From: Brachyhypopomus gauderio
Lineage: Eukaryota > Chordata > Actinopteri > Gymnotiformes > Hypopomidae
Direction of reading: 5' to 3'
NCBI RefSeq assembly: GCF_052324685.1
Contig: NC_135223.1
Location: forward strand, 11,225,766 to 11,289,765
Length of the DNA: 64,000 bases
Shown here: in pieces, positions 48,634-62,600 of the stretch
How positions within the stretch are numbered: the first letter of the stretch is position 1
Layout: the number at the start of each line of letters is the position of its first letter
The notes under the pieces: model-generated
The model's database searches: none
Told to the model about the DNA's origin: nothing
The model's input: only the letters and a program-made list of their open reading frames with translations
Made by a program: the position numbers and the translations under genes

Positions 48634-51261
48634 ATGGAATTTGAGCCTAATGACAAAATACCCCCAGTGAATCCTTCCATCTCAGGAGTATCCCAGGTAT
48701 CCCAGAGTCAGGTAAGCATTTATAGTTTAGAAGGTTACAGCAAGAACGGGTCATCAAGACAAAATTCTGATACAATTTCAGATGATTTCCATACTCAATC
48801 AAATGTTAAAAATGCCGTCATCACTCCAGAAACCAAAATGAGCAATGTACAAATATCTTCAAAATTGACGTCCAACATCATGCCTGACAACATTTTAATG
48901 GAGATGAATGAACCAATAACCAAAGTCATAAATCTCAATTCCAACTTCTTATCAAGTGATTTACCAGACATGGCAGTACAAAGACAATCCTCTTTACAAA
49001 GCAATTCTCCTAGTATCAAAAAATCTGATGAAGGTTTCAGTCCCATTACCAAAGAGGAGTTGAAGGTACAAGATGTTGCAAAAGTTATTGACTCTGATAA
49101 TATAATTCTTGGAATAATGAAAAACTGTGAGACACTTGAAAAGACTGAAGACTGTGTAAACAAAAAAATAACAGAATGCAGTCAATATCATAACAATGCT
49201 CACTGTAAAGCAGAAATCCCTTTTCACAAAAGACACGAAGAACTTGATGTGATGTCTAAGACTGTGACAAGTACCGAAGAACTCACAGAGCAACAAGAGG
49301 TGTTTGAAGCACTGGATTTAAGCTTGCCAAAAAAGAAGGCCAGGGATAACAAAGAAAAATGCAAGTGGATTCTCGATTCTGGATATGAGGGTTCCTTACT
49401 TATGGAGGTAGATGAGATTGAGGATGATTCTCAACATGTAGAAGTGGAGCAAGATGAGGACGTTGAGGAGTGCTGGTGTCCTTTAAGGAATGAAAATGAT
49501 TTGAACAATTTCTACATGGAAAATTGGCAGGAGCACCCTTCTGTTTCACATGCAGCCATACCATCTACACCCTGTGCCAGCTTTTTGTCCCCTGATGCAA
49601 ATGATATGCTCCTTATAGATGACCAAGGCATTCCCTACACACTTACCCCAGATGGTCAAAAAGTTCCCCAGATAGATCTTTCCGAAGTGCCAAAAGCTTC
49701 CTCCGAGCAGATACGCTCTGAATCTGTACAGTCTGATATTGAGTCATCTGGGGCTGTCCAAGATTCTGACAATTACCATGAGTTATTTCTTCCAAACCCA
49801 CCTTTAAACTCATCTCCTGGTCCTTCAACAGAAACCTCAGAAGATACCTTAAGGGTGGAAAAGAAATCTTCTCAAGACTCTGCTGTTCAAGCTAGGCCAG
49901 CAGCCTTACCGGCTGTGTCTAGCTTGCCTTCTGTTCCTATACAGATTGTGGCTAGTAACACTGGATCAAACACTCCCATCCTCCTCCTTCCTCAATCTCA
50001 GCTTCAGACCCTTTCGTCATCAGCATCTAATGCTAATCCAGGAATTATGGCTCTGTCGTTGCCTTTTGCTCTTGCTCAGAATCCACAGTCCTCACCAGTC
50101 TTTCTTGTTCTTTCAACTCCTCAAGTGTCCTGTGGAATTCAATCTTCCTCATTATCAGGGCAGTTCACTCAGATTTCCTCTGCATCCACTGTTGCACTTT
50201 CCACGCCTTCAGGTTCTCTTAGCCTTAAACCAGAACCAGTCTCCTGTACTACTACTACTACTACTACTACTACTGCTACTACTAACCTCTCAGGACAAAA
50301 TAAGCCCTGTAAACTTTCTTCGTCTGTCCCTACCTCACCCACTGCATCCTCCAGCACCTCCTCAGTGACCTCTACAAGTCCCACTAAGCAACAGAGAACC
50401 AAAATCTGTTCCGATACCCCCAGTTCTTTTCGGGAAGCACTGCTTCGATTAGCGGTTTCTGCTGAACAAAAAGATGAAAACCAACCTGAATGCACTGATG
50501 CGCCTTCAGCCCTTACCCCGTCGTCCTGTAGTGAAGCAACCCAGTCACATTCTCCCTCAACAACTAATGGTCTAGAGGAACATAGCAACGCTGAACAAGT
50601 GTCGTCACCAACCTCGGATCCAGCTTCTTTCTCAGTGGACCAAACGGACTCTTTATTAAGCCCCGTCTCTAACGAAGACTTTCTACCACAGTCATCCACT
50701 TCCCCTCCTCCAACATCACCCATATTTCCTACCAACCATCCGACAAACCAGGATACGCAGGCATTAGGCCCACGTCGCATTCTTTACTGCCAGTACTGTC
50801 CAAGGGTTTTCTACTACCTCTCAGACCTTGAACGCCACTCCATCACCCACTCTCAAAACAAGCCACACGTGTGCCAGCTGTGTGGAAAGGCCTTTAAACG
50901 CTCAAGCCATCTGGAGCGACATAAGCATATCCACACAGGCCAGCGGAACTTTGTTTGCCAGCTTTGCCCAAGGCGTTTCCGAGAGGCCGCAGAGCTAACG
51001 AGGCACCAGCGGGTACACACAGGCGAGAAACCTTTCCAGTGTCTCTTGTGCCACATGCGGTTTGCTGAGCGCAACACCCTACGGCGACACACTAAGCGCA
51101 AACACCAGGGTCAGCAGCAGGAGGCAATGAACATGAAGGTAAAACCAGAAACTGAAGGGGTCTCCATTGTGGGTATGCAGGGGCAACAGGAAGAGAATGC
51201 AGAGTGGTATAGCTCAACAGTGACTGAGATGGAATCTGACAATGATACAGGAGGAGAATGA
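48634..51261 (+). CDS. znf581: ZNF580/ZNF581-like zinc-finger protein
   Basis: Single coding exon; 875 residues from the ATG at 48634. An in-frame stop lies 27 bases upstream (48607-48609), so this is the first possible ATG in frame. Four C2H2 fingers occupy about residues 716-825: [51 protein letters not shown] and [16 protein letters not shown]. They match human ZNF581 finger by finger, and the upstream [16 protein letters not shown] (about 327-342) matches its LLIDTQGVPYT element. ZNF580 shares both features. Human ZNF580 and ZNF581 are only about 170-200 residues, so the acidic, Ser/Thr/Pro-rich N-terminus here is far longer. [12 protein letters not shown] (about 225) resembles a CtBP-binding PxDLS motif beside a basic cluster. 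A coding ACT repeat at 50248-50286 gives a Thr run. It is likely a nuclear transcription regulator. Confidence 0.85.
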   Translation: MEFEPNDKIPPVNPSISGVSQVSQSQVSIYSLEGYSKNGSSRQNSDTISDDFHTQSNVKNAVITPETKMSNVQISSKLTSNIMPDNILMEMNEPITKVINLNSNFLSSDLPDMAVQRQSSLQSNSPSIKKSDEGFSPITKEELKVQDVAKVIDSDNIILGIMKNCETLEKTEDCVNKKITECSQYHNNAHCKAEIPFHKRHEELDVMSKTVTSTEELTEQQEVFEALDLSLPKKKARDNKEKCKWILDSGYEGSLLMEVDEIEDDSQHVEVEQDEDVEECWCPLRNENDLNNFYMENWQEHPSVSHAAIPSTPCASFLSPDANDMLLIDDQGIPYTLTPDGQKVPQIDLSEVPKASSEQIRSESVQSDIESSGAVQDSDNYHELFLPNPPLNSSPGPSTETSEDTLRVEKKSSQDSAVQARPAALPAVSSLPSVPIQIVASNTGSNTPILLLPQSQLQTLSSSASNANPGIMALSLPFALAQNPQSSPVFLVLSTPQVSCGIQSSSLSGQFTQISSASTVALSTPSGSLSLKPEPVSCTTTTTTTTTATTNLSGQNKPCKLSSSVPTSPTASSSTSSVTSTSPTKQQRTKICSDTPSSFREALLRLAVSAEQKDENQPECTDAPSALTPSSCSEATQSHSPSTTNGLEEHSNAEQVSSPTSDPASFSVDQTDSLLSPVSNEDFLPQSSTSPPPTSPIFPTNHPTNQDTQALGPRRILYCQYCPRVFYYLSDLERHSITHSQNKPHVCQLCGKAFKRSSHLERHKHIHTGQRNFVCQLCPRRFREAAELTRHQRVHTGEKPFQCLLCHMRFAERNTLRRHTKRKHQGQQQEAMNMKVKPETEGVSIVGMQGQQEENAEWYSSTVTEMESDNDTGGE

Positions 51262-53870
51262 AAGTAAAAAAAAAAAAAAAGGCGCTTTTAAATATATTTT
51301 AGAGTGTGAACTTGTGGAAAGCTTGCTTTATAATTTTTTTTTACATCCAAATTCTTTTCCATGCTGCTTTTACCAAGGTAATTTTCATTCCACTACAGTA
51401 AATACACCTTTAGCATTTATCACTAGACGAGGCAATATTGTGTCTTTGTTAATGTGTTGTTTTAAAGGTATTGTGTTCAACATTTACCTTATTACTTTTT
51501 AAATGTTTATTTTACCCTGATACTTATTTGGCTGTCTTAATTACATGAATGCAAATACCATTTGAACAATTTGGCTGTGATAAGGGTCACTGTTCTGACA
51601 ATGCTGGATAGCGCTTTACCTGTGATACTGCAAACGTTCTCATCCGTGCTTGGTCTCTAAATAATGTATAATGTAATGATGATTCACTAGACATGTTTTA
51701 GATGTATACAGGGGTTTCTATTTTATTTCAAGCTGTGAGTAAATTGCACAGCTTTGTTTTATTACCCTTGTGCCTTGAATTACTATGTCATTTTTTTTAA
51801 AGAAATAAATTATTAGCCTTTTGGTCAGACAAAAGAAATCATGTGCACCATGGAAAAGAACATTAATTTGATTCAAGTAATAGGAATCATTTTAGTGTAG
51901 CATGTGCTCTAAGGTGACTTTTACTGCTTTCAATTTGCTGCTGTGTAATTGAACTGGAAAGATTCTCTGTATCACTGATATTACTGTATGCGGTGTTCAC
52001 AAAATCATGGTGGTATCCTTTTTTTGCCTGGTTATTTTAAGTTATGTATGATATGTTACATTACGTTACACTTATATAAATAGTATGAATGACCCTGAAA
52101 TTGTAGTTTACGTTAGAAGCAATCTTTGATCTGTACATAGACATAGTATTTGATCTCTGGATTTAATTTTTATTTGTATTGCTTAAACTTGAGTGCGACT
52201 CAAATAATTGTACATCTGCAGAGTATATAAATATATATATATATATTGTGTAATATATTAATATATTCCCTGTAAATAACAAAAGATCATCCTGGGTGTA
52301 ATCGCCTAGGCTTAATTTGACACTCACTATAGCTTGTATTTCAGATTTAATTAAGAATCGGAGTATTTGCACACTGCAATGGAAACCTGCTTGCTGACCC
52401 TTGTCCTTTACTCCACTGGTTCCCGTGGTCAATTATCCAGGCAATTTAGTCCGCTTGGGCCCCACTGGACCGCAAATATCGGAAGCTTAAGGAGCTTAAG
52501 CTGGGCTGCTCCCTAATATCACCTAAATGGCTCTATTTGGTTTGCACCCTTGTGCTGTTCTCATTTTATATTCAAATGGATTCAGATCAGTTTTATTTAC
52601 TGAACTCATTTCACAGTAGGCTTCCCACAGAGCTGTTACCCAAGGATTTTATTTATTTATTTATTTTTAACACAGTGTAATGATGTGTCATTGTCACAGG
52701 AGAGAGTGTCCTCAGCGTTTTAAAAAGAATGACCAAATTTGCACCCTGTAAATTACACAGAAAACTACACATTAAATGGCATGTCATGTGCCTACTCATC
52801 AGTTATTTTACACACACACAGTGACTACTACCCATGAAGTTTGCCATACTCTGTGTCACACTGATGTTTAAATAAAATGCCTCAAAATAAAATAGTTATA
52901 GATAATTTGATCTTAAATTTGTTTTTGTTCATATTTGTTAGTGTAATGTGTTATATTATTGTTGCTCTGATCAGCTCATGAACATAAGTGAACTTTTAAA
53001 AATGTTGTCATTATTAATGATATACTATTAAGATAGACTTTAACACTATTAATAACTATTAAAATCTTTTTCAATTGATTTGAACTGATTTTTCATTTGT
53101 CAGTAATATCTGAGGTTAGTAATCTGTTATCTGAAATGGTGTTTGACAAGACAAGGATTCATTTACACTCTTTGACCTCTATGTGTATGTGCACGTACAG
53201 GTGCATGTGCACACATGAGTGACACCCCAGATGTGCCTTTGGTCTGTGTTCCATTTGGCATCATCATCAAAGGGTTTGGGGACAACCTCACATAGACCTG
53301 AGAGGCCATGTAAGAGAGAACTTACATTTGTTTTCTTTTATTGTGGCATTTCATGCTTGATCTAACATTTTGCCTTTTGTACAAGCACTACATAAGACAT
53401 TTCGCTCACTCTGTTCAGTCAATGACAAAAACATAGGTACATGTAAGACCAAGGGCAGCATCAAATATTTTATACCTGTTTACTTTTCTGTACACAGCAT
53501 TCAAATGTTATCTTTACTTCTCAGCTAGTGAGTCTAGTCCCTATGGTAAGGGCTCATTGCCAATTTCTGAGGTCTAGTCTGTCCTTGTATGCCTGTTAAC
53601 GACCTTGCTGTAGTGTGCACAGGCTGTTATTGCGCAGTCTTGCCAGTGGAGGGCAGACTCACTCTAGATATAAAACAATCTTCATACGGTACCTCAGCCA
53701 CGTATGTATTATGTATGATGGTGCTTTTGGAACTTACTCATTTCACTTGGAAAAGTGAGGAAATAAAATTTGTGGCGTTTTAAAACCAGTCACAGTCCTG
53801 TATATTCTAATACCTTTTACTGTTCATATAAATGTCTAGATATCCTTTAATATATATTTATCACATCTGA
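51262..53870. other. znf581 3' UTR and spacer
   Basis: AT-rich. AATAAA at 51804-51809 and 52871-52876 are candidate 3' ends. A short TA-rich stretch is at 52228-52250. No further gene is supported; the 64-codon frame at 53589-53783 has no recognisable features. Confidence 0.5.
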
Positions 53871-54387
53871 CTGAAAAAGTGGTTACATTTGGTTGAAGTA
53901 CTGTACTGGAGAAAGAGAGAGCCCCACACCATGGGAGCGGTGGAATCTGCAGAGGGTGTGTACGAGAGAGAGGCTGGAAGGAGTGTAACAGGTGCTAATC
54001 AGAAAGGGAGCCGTGGATAAGGGAGTGAGTGAGATTACATCACTTTTCCTTCAATAGTCCTTAGCAGTGTCATGGTGTGTTTATGTGACTCATCGTCATG
54101 CATTGCAGAGGACAATGCAGGGTGCACCCCCACCCCCAGCACTCAGACCAAAAGGAGACAGAATCCTGATTAATGTGCATGTGCAGTATCATTTTAGATG
54201 ATCACGTTGTGTAGTACATTATGCTTGGTCCAGTCAGGAAGTGGTCTCTTACTGGACATTGTTATTTTGTCTATGCACAGATACTGCTGTGACTGCAACA
54301 TCTACTACTTTTGGTTACAAGCACTATATATGCAATCTGTATAAAATAATTAGAATTGAACAGCCCATACACTCTTGCCTCCCTACC

Positions 54388-54424
<37 letters not shown>

Positions 54425-55412
54425 TCTCTCTCACACACACACTGACCTGCTGATACAGCAGCACACACCAACATGTCAGTCAAACTGGCTGAACAGGTGG
54501 TGGTGTAATGACCACCCCTGCCCAACCCCCCCTAACACACAGGCAAACACTCACACACACACACATACACACGCAGGATTGATCCACGGCATGGCTCTCC
54601 ACTCTAGATGTGAATGAAATCAATTTGGCTCAAACAGCTATCGCAATGTATGCATTTGACAAGTAAGCAGCATACGCAGGCATTCACAATCCCTGAGAGG
54701 AACCTGCCTGTGATTGCTGAGACCAAACGCAGGTTACACGTCAGAAATACAGCTGGGCTTGCGTGACATGATGGGGGTGTGACACACACTGCTTCATTGT
54801 ACTGCCTGCAGTCATGGTGGCTGTGTGTTAAGCCCACTGTCACCCCTTATGTGTTTGGCAAGCTTGTGCTCTGCTGTGGTGTGTACACTCCACAATATAT
54901 ATTATGCTCCTTATCTGTGTTATATAATTCAACAGACATACCAATTTTTACAGAAATACAGGTCCTTTGAAACTGATTCCAATGATAGTCAGACTGAGAG
55001 AAAAAGTGATGGAGGCCTTAAAGTCACCAATCCTTAGCATCAATCAGTCAGCAGACAAGTGTGTGTGTGTGTGTGTGAGAGTGTGTGTTTATGTGTGTGT
55101 GCTTATCCTAGGGTTTCTGAGGGAGTGTGGAGGAGGGGGTTGGGGGTGGGGGCCAGGGTGCTCGTTTGACAGCCCAACACAGTTGGCACAGCCCTGCTCA
55201 GAGTGGGGGCAGAGAGAGGGGGAGACAGTGTGGACAGGGTGAGTTTCCTGAGACAGCAGCGGGCTCGGGGCTCCTTGTCTCCAAAGACACCAACATTCTT
55301 TTCGGAACACCCAGAACAAACTTGAAGAAGGGAACAGAAGCGAGTCAGGCATGAGCTCTCCTGCAACTAAATGCATTTGAATTCTTGCCTTCCTACACCA
55401 CGTCCTCTGGTT

Positions 55413-55470
<58 letters not shown>

Positions 55471-56046
55471 TCTCTCTCTTTCTCTCTCTCTCTTTCTCTC
55501 TCTCGTGGAAACAGCCGGAACACACCACCACTCCACCACTCCCCTGGCCTAAGGGTACAGAGTCTACTTTTGTGAGTATTCCTTTCAACCACTCTCTTTT
55601 TTTATCATAGTATTGAGAGGTCACGGACGCATGCGTACCGCATACGGACGATAAAGAAACGTATAATTGCAGTAGGACGTTTCTGTGATCTTCATTTAAT
55701 GTAATTTCGGAGAAGGTGTCTCCTGGGCAGTGCCATTTTAATCAGTATCACAGAGAGATGTACAGTGTGGTAATTGAAAGTCGGAACTGGGCTGTGCTTT
55801 GTAAATAAAGTTAATCATTCTGTGTGTTTGTGCAGCGGCGGCAGTAAGCCAGGCCTCCATATGAATGCTCTCTCATCTACGAGATCTGCCCGTTTTATCC
55901 ACAGCTGCTCAAGCTGAAGTTCCTCCATTAGGGAGTCTTGGAGGAGGGAATATGTCCTGTTTAATGAAGCAGCTCTTTTTAATCTGTCACTCTGTGTCTG
56001 TGTTAGCAGTAGTCGCCAGCATCAGTTCTCTCTTTCTTTTTTCTTT

Positions 56047-56083
<37 letters not shown>

Positions 56084-56333
56084 GTCTCCTTTCATCTCTC
56101 TCAGCAGTTCTAACGTATTTGACCATCACTTGCCAATGTGTTCAAGGTGTATTCTGCCGTGTCAGGTTTTTGATTGACAGGCCCCTCTCCCGCTCTGGTT
56201 TTAACCCTTTACTGCCTCCCCGCTGTCTTTCAGGGGCAGAGGAAGGTACCAAAGCCTGTTCCATCTCACCTGATCCTCAGGGGGGAAGAACCACTGCGTG
56301 TCCCTCTGTCCCTCCCTTTTCCATCCACGCACC
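53871..56333. other. Upstream region and leader of the myocardin-like gene
   Basis: Holds CT microsatellites at 54391-54432, 55409-55503 and 56050-56082, a CA tract near 54550-54572, and a G-rich run (55128-55160) with quadruplex potential. The coding exon is preceded by a good acceptor (CCGCTGTCTTTCAG at about 56234), so at least one untranslated exon must lie upstream. I could not place the promoter. Confidence 0.45.
55409..55503. repeat. (CT)n microsatellite
   Basis: About 95 bp of CT with a few TTT and CCC interruptions, upstream of the myocardin-like coding region. Confidence 0.95.
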
Positions 56334-59300
56334 ATGACCTTGCTGGCCTCAGAGAGGTCGCTGCTCATCCGGAGCAAATTCCGCTCAGGTAAGGGCTGGG
56401 GAATCCGAGCTGGACCCACAATCCTGTCTGAGCTTGGCTGTGTGCAGCTTCCCGGGTTGGATACAGGTGGTTGTGTGCAGTGCTGATAATGGCTGCTGGG
56501 TATTCTTTGTTTTCTCCTTGCTGGGTTGGTTTTGGCAGGAGCAGGAGGCACAAGTGTGTTGATGAAGAAGGACATGTCGATATATAGGATCAGAAGTGTA
56601 GCTGTGACAAAATAAATGTGTAAATAAATGTGCAAAATAAAAGTGAAAATTCTCATTAAAAATCTCATTTGTAGTACATTATGAAAACTGGAACAGTAGC
56701 CTCTCTAAACTGTAGCCCCGGAATGGCTAAGCTTAGTAATTATGAAGTATAAAAGATACAAATTGACTGATTTAAAACCTCTTTTGAAGCAAAGAGTATC
56801 CCTGTTAGGTACAGACTTTATTTATAGTTTGCATTTATAGTTTCTTTAAAAAATGATTCAAAGTCATAAATAATTGTAGGTGCATCCAGCCTTAAAGCTG
56901 CATCCCAAACAAAATCCATACGGATTTTAATGTTATTATTATCCAGAGCAGTTTTGAACAGGATTTAGTCCAGATTACTGCTCATAAAGATGTCCATTTC
57001 AGATTAAATGTGCTGGAATTCACTAGCTCATGAAGTGCCTGGATTACTGGTGTGAGATGCCCTCAGATAAATGCTGCTTTTACACCATCTCACATTTATG
57101 TCCTTCCCAGCTTGAGGCAGAGTTTGAGGCCTAATTGTCAACCCTTTGATGAGTTGAAGCAGGTGTTGTAGAGCAGATGAAGCAGTATCCTGCCATGGCT
57201 CTCCAGGGTTGAGAGTGGTGAAGCCCAAACCGCAGTTCTGTAATGATCCGGGGCTTACTGTGACTATCACGGAGTCGTCGCAACACTGTGTTCTGCTGTG
57301 TTCTGCTGTGTTCTGCTGTGTTCTGCTGTGCCATCCTCTGTGTGTTCCCTTATTATGCATTGAAGAGGGATAGTTGCTAAGTTTCCTCATTGAAGGACAT
57401 GTAGGTAGAGGTTAGCCTGCCTTTGTCACTCTGCCCTGTGCTTGGAACTCCTTCAGAAGCACTGCCCTCTCCGTGGTTTGCCTCATAAATGACATGCTGC
57501 TCACAGACGCCTCCTGCTGGGCACACTGGCACCCCTGTCCATCATATACTTATTAAACATAAGGTCCCTGTGTCTCCCCCCTCACTGACCTCCACATGGT
57601 CGCCTGAGTCAGATAAGTCTGCATACCAAAGGGACAAAAGGAGATACGTTTCAATGAGAGGGAACGAGAGCCTTCTGACTGTGGGTCACTGGTTTGTGTC
57701 TCTGACACAGAGGGAAAGCTTGCCTTAAATGAACTGGCATGAACCCAGGCACTGTACAGTACTGGCTTTTAGTCTATTCGATAACTAATTACAAACAGCT
57801 TAATATGTAGAAAGAACATTCAGTTGAAAAAGAAGAAAAGCACCAGGAATAGTGAATAGTGGTGGTGAACACAGGTTTGGAAGCCTTTATTTCTAGATCA
57901 TTGGAGAAAAAACGCAAACTACAATGTTCTGGATTTTTGGTAAAAGTGGGCTTATTTCAAACATAGACCACTTATGTGAGCTACTAACTTCTAACCAATT
58001 TACCCCAGAGATATGATGAGATGTAATGTACTGGCTTATATCTCTGTGCATGCTGTGCAACCAATCGGTATTTGGCTTCACTGGTTTCACCGAGAAATTG
58101 TATCACATCCAGACATCACTGCCAAGTTTATAACAGCTGGACTTTTAAGGCTGGTCTTGACTTCAGGTTAAGTCTTGTTTTACTGCTTGTAATAACTGAG
58201 TATGACTAATGGTGATGGTAAAAATATGTAGCGCTTCAATAATTAGGAAACAGAACTGGTAGCATGAAGTACTCTTCTCTGTGATTGTCTTTTAGTTCTG
58301 TATCAGTTCCTGCTTCTGTCACTGACCTTTGACACCTTGCTGACCTTTGGTCTGATGACTCATGAGCAAGATGGCAGCATTTGTACTGGCTGGCTGCTGA
58401 TTCCCAGAGTGTTTTTTCTTCCCCACTCAGACACATTTGACTAGCCTAAATTCACCCTTTCATGGTGCTTCTTGTACCAACAAATGGTGGCTTATACCAT
58501 CCTCATGGGTTGTGGTATTACAGCGAGGGCATATTGTCCCGTGGTGAGGACACAGCTCAGTGTGTGGGTGCACACACCAAACAAACAAAAATTAAGCAGT
58601 TGCAATCCAGTTGAGGTATGGAGAGGTGTGTGATCATAAGACCTGAGCAGGAGGTGTGTGAGCATGTTGGTTGCTGCCCATGTTAACAGGTCACTAGCAT
58701 CCCTCCTGAAAAATTCAGGCTTCTTATGTTTTGTCTGATAACGTTTTCATCTTTCCATCCTGTGTTTTGACTGATGATGCCCTCTCTTTTCCATCTTGTC
58801 TTTTGTCTGATAATGTCCTCTCCTTTACATACTATGTTTTGTCTGATAACGTCCTCTCCTTTACATCCTGTGTTTTGTCTGATAATGTCCTCTCCTTTAC
58901 ATCCGGTGTTTTGTCTGATAACGTCCTCTCCTTTACATCCTATGTTTTGTCTGATAATGTCCTCTCCTTTACATCCTGTGTTTTGTCTGATAACTTCCTC
59001 TCCTTTACATTCTGTGTTTTGTCTGATAACGTCCTCTCCTTTACATCGTGTTCAGCTATCAAAATGCAGCACAGCGTTCCTCTTTGTAATCAGCATCAGT
59101 GAGATGGCCTCAATTACCTAGGCAACATCAAAGAAAACAGCAACTATACTCTCTACTGAGCTTATGATCTAGTGCTCAGTTATACACATCAGCTTTTTTG
59201 TACATAGGCTGACTTTTTGTCGATAAGCAACAGAATGGCACAGTTGTTCAGGGGAAAAAGATCATCTCGATCATTCTGTTTTATGAGTTTTCTTGCTTGA

Positions 59301-59625
59301 CACTTTTCTAAGCGTCTCCCTGGAGTGCTGGAAACCATAGATACTTGCTTTGCTTGCATTTTGCTTTTCTAATAGGCTCGAACGCTTTATAGTTGTGAAG
59401 GCGACTTCCTCACAACCTAAAGCCAAAAAACACCAGCATCTACGTTACATTTTGCAGTAAATTGCTGTTTTCGCTAACTGCCCACGCCACGTTATATTCC
59501 AGGAAAAAGCTTCAGTTTTGGATTGAAAACAGGGAACACTGATTTGAAAAGCCTGTGGATCTTGAATGTTTGTTTTCCACAGTAAAGTGACAAGAGGAAG
59601 AAATTACTTAGCACAACTGACGGGG

Positions 59626-59690
<65 letters not shown>

Positions 59691-62600
59691 GGGAGAGAGA
59701 GAGACAGCTGAAGGGGGGTGGGGAATGACCAGAATAGACACACTGAGGGATAAATAGTTCCACCCTCCATAGCTTCTCTTCACCTGCCCTCCCCAGTAAC
59801 TGTGTGTGTGTACGTGTGTGCACACACATGTGCACACATTCATGCATGTGGATGAGTGTGGATGTGTATGTGTAGAAAGATTTGTGGTATGGATGTGATA
59901 AAATAAGCACGTGTGTAATTGTATGGGGGGGGGGGGTGTTGGGGCTGGAGGGAGCAGAGTGCGTATGGTGTGCTGGTCGACTTTTTTACGATCACGAAGT
60001 GCACTTGGTGTAGTCGTAAAACACGGCACCAGTCGTATGGTGTGACCTCATGCTACACTGCCCACTGTCTTGGATCAGGGAGAGTTTTTCCCATAAATGA
60101 CAAGTGCACAAAATACATTTCAGGAATGTGCTTTCTAAAACAAACTTTACAAATTTGTTCAATATTTGAAATTCCGAATAATTTTTTTTGAAAAAACTAA
60201 GAAAATCCATTACCATTTCTTTGTGCAAATGGCCTCTTTTCTTTTGTTCAGTTCTGCAGTTGAGAATACAGAACCGCAGACAGCAGAAGGAGCTGTGTGA
60301 TGATGCAGGTGAGTGCACGTTCATCCGTGTGTGTTGTGCTCATTACCTTACCAGAATTCTGCCAAAGATGGACAAGCAGATAAGCCATCTCATTCTCAAT
60401 GTTTTGTTCTGTTGTAAGGACAAACGCTCTCAATCGAGTGTCTCTAGCGTTTCTCCCTTCCATCATTCCAGCGTTGCTCTGTGTCCTTGACTCCCTTCTC
60501 TAACTCCTCCCATTACCTCCCTCTAACTCCTCCCATTACCTCGCTCTAACTCCTCCCATTACCTCTCTCTAACTCCTCCCATTTCTGTTGTGGTCAGCAG
60601 GAGCGAAGGCCTCCGGTCCTGACCTGGCAGGGGAGAAGGAAGCGCACGGCGGAGTGGTGAGTGCTGTTGATACCGAGAGTGTCTGCTTTAGCAAAAGGCA
60701 AAGCATTCTGGGAAATTTCTTCCCAGTACATGTAGATCGCATGTTAGGTTTGTGCATCTGGTATTGTTTTTTTAATAGTGGTTTTTGCTGAGTGAACCCG
60801 TGGTTAAATGGTGCACAGCTGGAAACAAGGCATTTAAATATATATTTCTTGCAGTCGTACATGATAGTACAGTAGGTATTCTCAAAACATTTAGGGCAAA
60901 TGTCTGTAAATACTGTTACATATATATACACTTTACACATATATACTAAATACTGTGTCATAACTGATGTTGCTATTTTCTGTTACTTTCCACTAATGAC
61001 TAAAAATGTCACATCTGATTTAAAATTAAACTGTAATTCATGAAGATGTATATTAATGGCACAAACACATACTTAGCTAATAAAAATGGTCACAGGCTCA
61101 AATAGCTGAAGGGAGATACTGTAGTACTGAAGTACTGAAAGCAGAGGGTTCCAAGCAGTTCCACACAGTAGAAATATACTTGTGGCTCTTCGTAATGACA
61201 ACCTTTGTCTTTATAAGATGTCTCTGTGTTCACTTCCTCCGCTTATGAAGACGTGGCTAAGAGAGAGTTTGTTAGACAGTAGGAGTGTGTGTTCTGAAGA
61301 GGTGTGCTGGTGTTGATGGCTGCACTGACTGGGCTGTTTCCTGATGCAGCATCAGACAGTGGATGGCGCCACTCTGAAGTCGCCTCCTAGTGGTCTGACT
61401 GCTGAAACTGCACAAGGTGATTCATCGTCAAAGAGGGGTTGGGAGTGGTTCTGTCAGTCAGGTATAACGGTGCCCGTCCTCTCCTGAGCATAAATCTGCA
61501 GGGGGCCATTTGACTATGTTTCTGGTGGGTTACCATTTTAACCTTGAAGTTGCTATGAAAGTCCCTCAACCAACAGTACATGTTGAGTGATACTCTAATA
61601 AGAGCAAAAATAAATTACAGGGGGTCAACCCATCTGACTTTTTTCCCTTTTCTAAAGTGACTGAGCTAAGCTGTGTTTGTCTTTCTTGCCTTTTCACAGA
61701 CAGGGCTAGTGGGGGTCCTCAGAAACAGAAGAAAGCTCGTTTGGTCGAAGATCTGAGCGAGAAGATCCAGAGACGACCTGGACCCCTTGAGCTTCTCCAG
61801 AAACACATCCTACCATTGGAGAATAGTGAGTGGAACTACTAATGTGTTCAAGAACACAACAGGAGTCTTCTAGGTCCTTCTAGATCCTCCTAGGTCTAGC
61901 AGTGGAGATTTTCAGGATTGTCAATGCTTGAAGTGAAATTCCAGGTTTAATGTAACCTAGGAAGTACTCTGTTACTCTAGACATCATATTATAAATTATA
62001 ATTTTAAATTATTATTAATTATATTATAAATGTCTTTGGGCATTCGTTATTTGTTAACGGACACCTCAGCAAATGCCAGACATTGGATGCTATAACAGTA
62101 ACCTATAATATTAAACTACACTGGTTCAAATTTTCCTTCAACACAAAACTCAACACGGACAGACTTGGCTCCCTCTGTTCGTTCTCAAGTCTTGTTTCCT
62201 GTACATTAGCTTCAGATGTCTTTGAAGATGACGTCTCCTCATGTTCCTCTGCATCTCCCGAGCAACTCGGGCTTCACCAATCGCCAGGCTCCTCCTCCTC
62301 ACCTGGGCTGGCCAATCACCAGTCACTAAGTGATGGATCACCTGGTGCCACGCCCAACAATGGCAACCCCAGTAGCGTACAGGTATGTTGCAGAACTTTA
62401 ACAGAATCAGCATGAAAATGAAATCAACTACATTTTCCCAGCATGCAATTATACTCCCATGACTCATTTGAATATGTGCTGCCTCCCCCCCAAACGCAGT
62501 CTAGTCTAGCACTGCTCCCCGCAACCGAGGGTCTCAGTCAGTCTGTCACTATGACAGTGGTGGGGTCAAGCTCCATGGCAACGACTGGGAAAGGCAAAGG

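Noticed and set aside
55089-55624. Arg-Glu repeat frames on the minus strand
   Set aside because: Reading of a CT microsatellite. The same applies to frames at 54375-54453, 59492-60029 and 42966-43157.
58728-59050. CRISPR-like regular repeat
   Set aside because: Units are contiguous with no unique spacers and the context is a vertebrate intron.
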